From Phoenix dactylifera (lineage: Eukaryota; Streptophyta; Magnoliopsida; Arecales; Arecaceae), in assembly GCF_009389715.1 (NCBI RefSeq), contig NC_052407.1, forward strand, positions 806,001-870,000: a stretch of DNA of 64,000 nucleotides, read 5' to 3'. Of this stretch, positions 63,076-64,000 are shown piece by piece (within the stretch, counting starts at the first letter, position 1; every line of letters starts with the position of its first letter). Made by a program: the position numbers and the translations under genes. The notes beneath the pieces are model-generated. The model had not been told where the DNA came from. It ran no database searches and saw only the letters and a list, made by a program, of their open reading frames with translations.

Positions 63076-64000
63076 ATGGCACGAGGGAGTGGACTTGGGC
63101 ATAATAGCAGGCCGACCTGCTTTGCTGATGGCTCCATTGCTTGGATGCCCTTCGAACAGCAAGAAGGTGCACCACCCTTGCTGGTCAGGGGTACGCATCA
63201 ACAGGATTATCCTAACAACCTTGTTGGTAACACTCTGGAGATAGAGACTCCGAAAACGGGAACTCTAGGGACAGAAACCTCGAGTGAACCTAAAATTCAG
63301 CCTGAGGAACCATTGAGTGCTTCTCAATTGATGTAGGCAATGATGCAACAACAAACTGCTTTCCGATCAGACATGATAAGAATGATGGACATGCAACAAC
63401 AGTAGCAACAACAGCGTTTCATGGAACAGTAGCAACTGCAGCAGCAACAATTTATGCAACAATAGTTGTAGCAGCAACAGTTGATGCACCAGCAGCAATT
63501 GCAGCATCAGCAGCAGGTGTTTCTTCAACATCTGCAGGCACTTTTGACCCTTTAGAGGCTGAGACCTGGCTGAACAAGATGGAAAAAGTTTTTAATGCCC
63601 TGGTGGGGACATGGTCACTTTTGCTACATTTATACTGCTAGGGAAAGCGGATACTTGGTGGAATGTGGTAAGAGGAAAGATGGGACAAAATGCTGCATCT
63701 TTGACATGGGAAGGATTTAAAGAGATTTTTCGTGACAAGCATGTTCTCCGTAGCGTGAGACAGAAGTTTTGAGAATTTACCTGATTAGAGTAGAGGAACA
63801 TGACGGTCACTGAATATGCTGCAAAGTTTGAGGAACTGGCTAGGTATGCTCTAGGACCAGTAGAGAATGAAGGTGATTGAGCTGAGAAGTTTGAAAGCGG
63901 ACTTAGAGTCCAAATCAAACATGCATCCACTTTTGAGCTTTATTCTTACAAGGATGTGGTTAATAAAGCTTTAGTGGTTGAAAGGGATTTGAATGACACT
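63076..64000 (+). pseudogene. decayed gypsy gag
   Basis: Starts MARGSGLGHNSRPTCFADGS. A Gln-rich stretch with at least five TAG codons follows, then the retrotransposon gag domain: FDPLEAETWLNKMEKVFNAL, a frame shift, ADTWWNVVRGKMGQ, LTWEGFKEIFRDKHV, stops, then MTVTEYAAKFEELARYALGP. Cannot make a full Gag. Protease and RT would lie outside the window. Confidence 0.85.

Larger units (their letters stand above)
60808..64000 (+). mobile_element. Ty3/gypsy-type LTR retrotransposon, 5' part, in PTST intron
   Basis: LTR 60808-62930 (TGTAAGAGCC ... GGGGTATGACA, 2.1 kb) with a TATA-type CTATAAAAGACCC at about 60990. Directly after it GAGTGGTATCAGAGG is the initiator-Met tRNA primer-binding site. 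Gag-like frame from 63076, decayed. Same strand as the host gene; runs off the window edge. Confidence 0.85.

Overview
This is plant nuclear DNA: genes with many short, GT-AG spliced exons in AT-rich introns, thick with LTR retrotransposon, TRIM, MITE and LINE remnants. The proteins and the repeats look monocot, and I would guess a palm, but that is inference from remembered family resemblance and not something the sequence proves. Exon borders below were set by hand from reading frame, splice sites and family knowledge.

Layout: (1) 1319-2445, minus strand, a plastid-targeted small multi-drug export-type membrane protein. (2) 5818-14275, plus strand, a CABIN1-like histone-chaperone gene with an open 5' half (737 codons) and a decayed 3' half. 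(3) 16244-17645, two short TRIM elements. (4) 18388-21837, minus strand, an intact 13-exon LRR receptor kinase (604 aa) like Arabidopsis At5g62710. (5) 22794-25670, a repeat block whose two ends are inverted LTRs flanked by a 5-bp direct repeat. (6) 26573-29000, a MITE within duplicated flanks and LINE debris. (7) 30898-37564, plus strand, an intact 8-exon RCC1/UVR8-like beta-propeller protein with a plastid accD fragment in intron 3. (8) 39585-51590, plus strand, a cluster of three related cytochrome P450 copies (CYP85 clan, ent-kaurenoic-acid-oxidase-like): a partial pseudogene, an intact 491-aa gene at 42096-47236, and a pseudogene hit by a LINE and a MITE. (9) 51673-53752, inverted LTR pieces around another TRIM. 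(10) 55750-60436 onward, plus strand, the 5' half of a plastid PTST-type starch-targeting protein; a gypsy-type LTR element (2.1-kb LTR, PBS, decayed gag) sits in its intron and runs off the window.

The genes have unrelated jobs (plastid transport, chromatin, receptor signalling, propeller protein, P450 metabolism, starch), as is normal for a plant locus. The unusual content is in the repeats: LTRs of one short family occur as inverted pairs, in two places bounded by perfect or near-perfect 5-bp direct repeats, and one such pair lies about 215 bp upstream of the intact P450 start codon.
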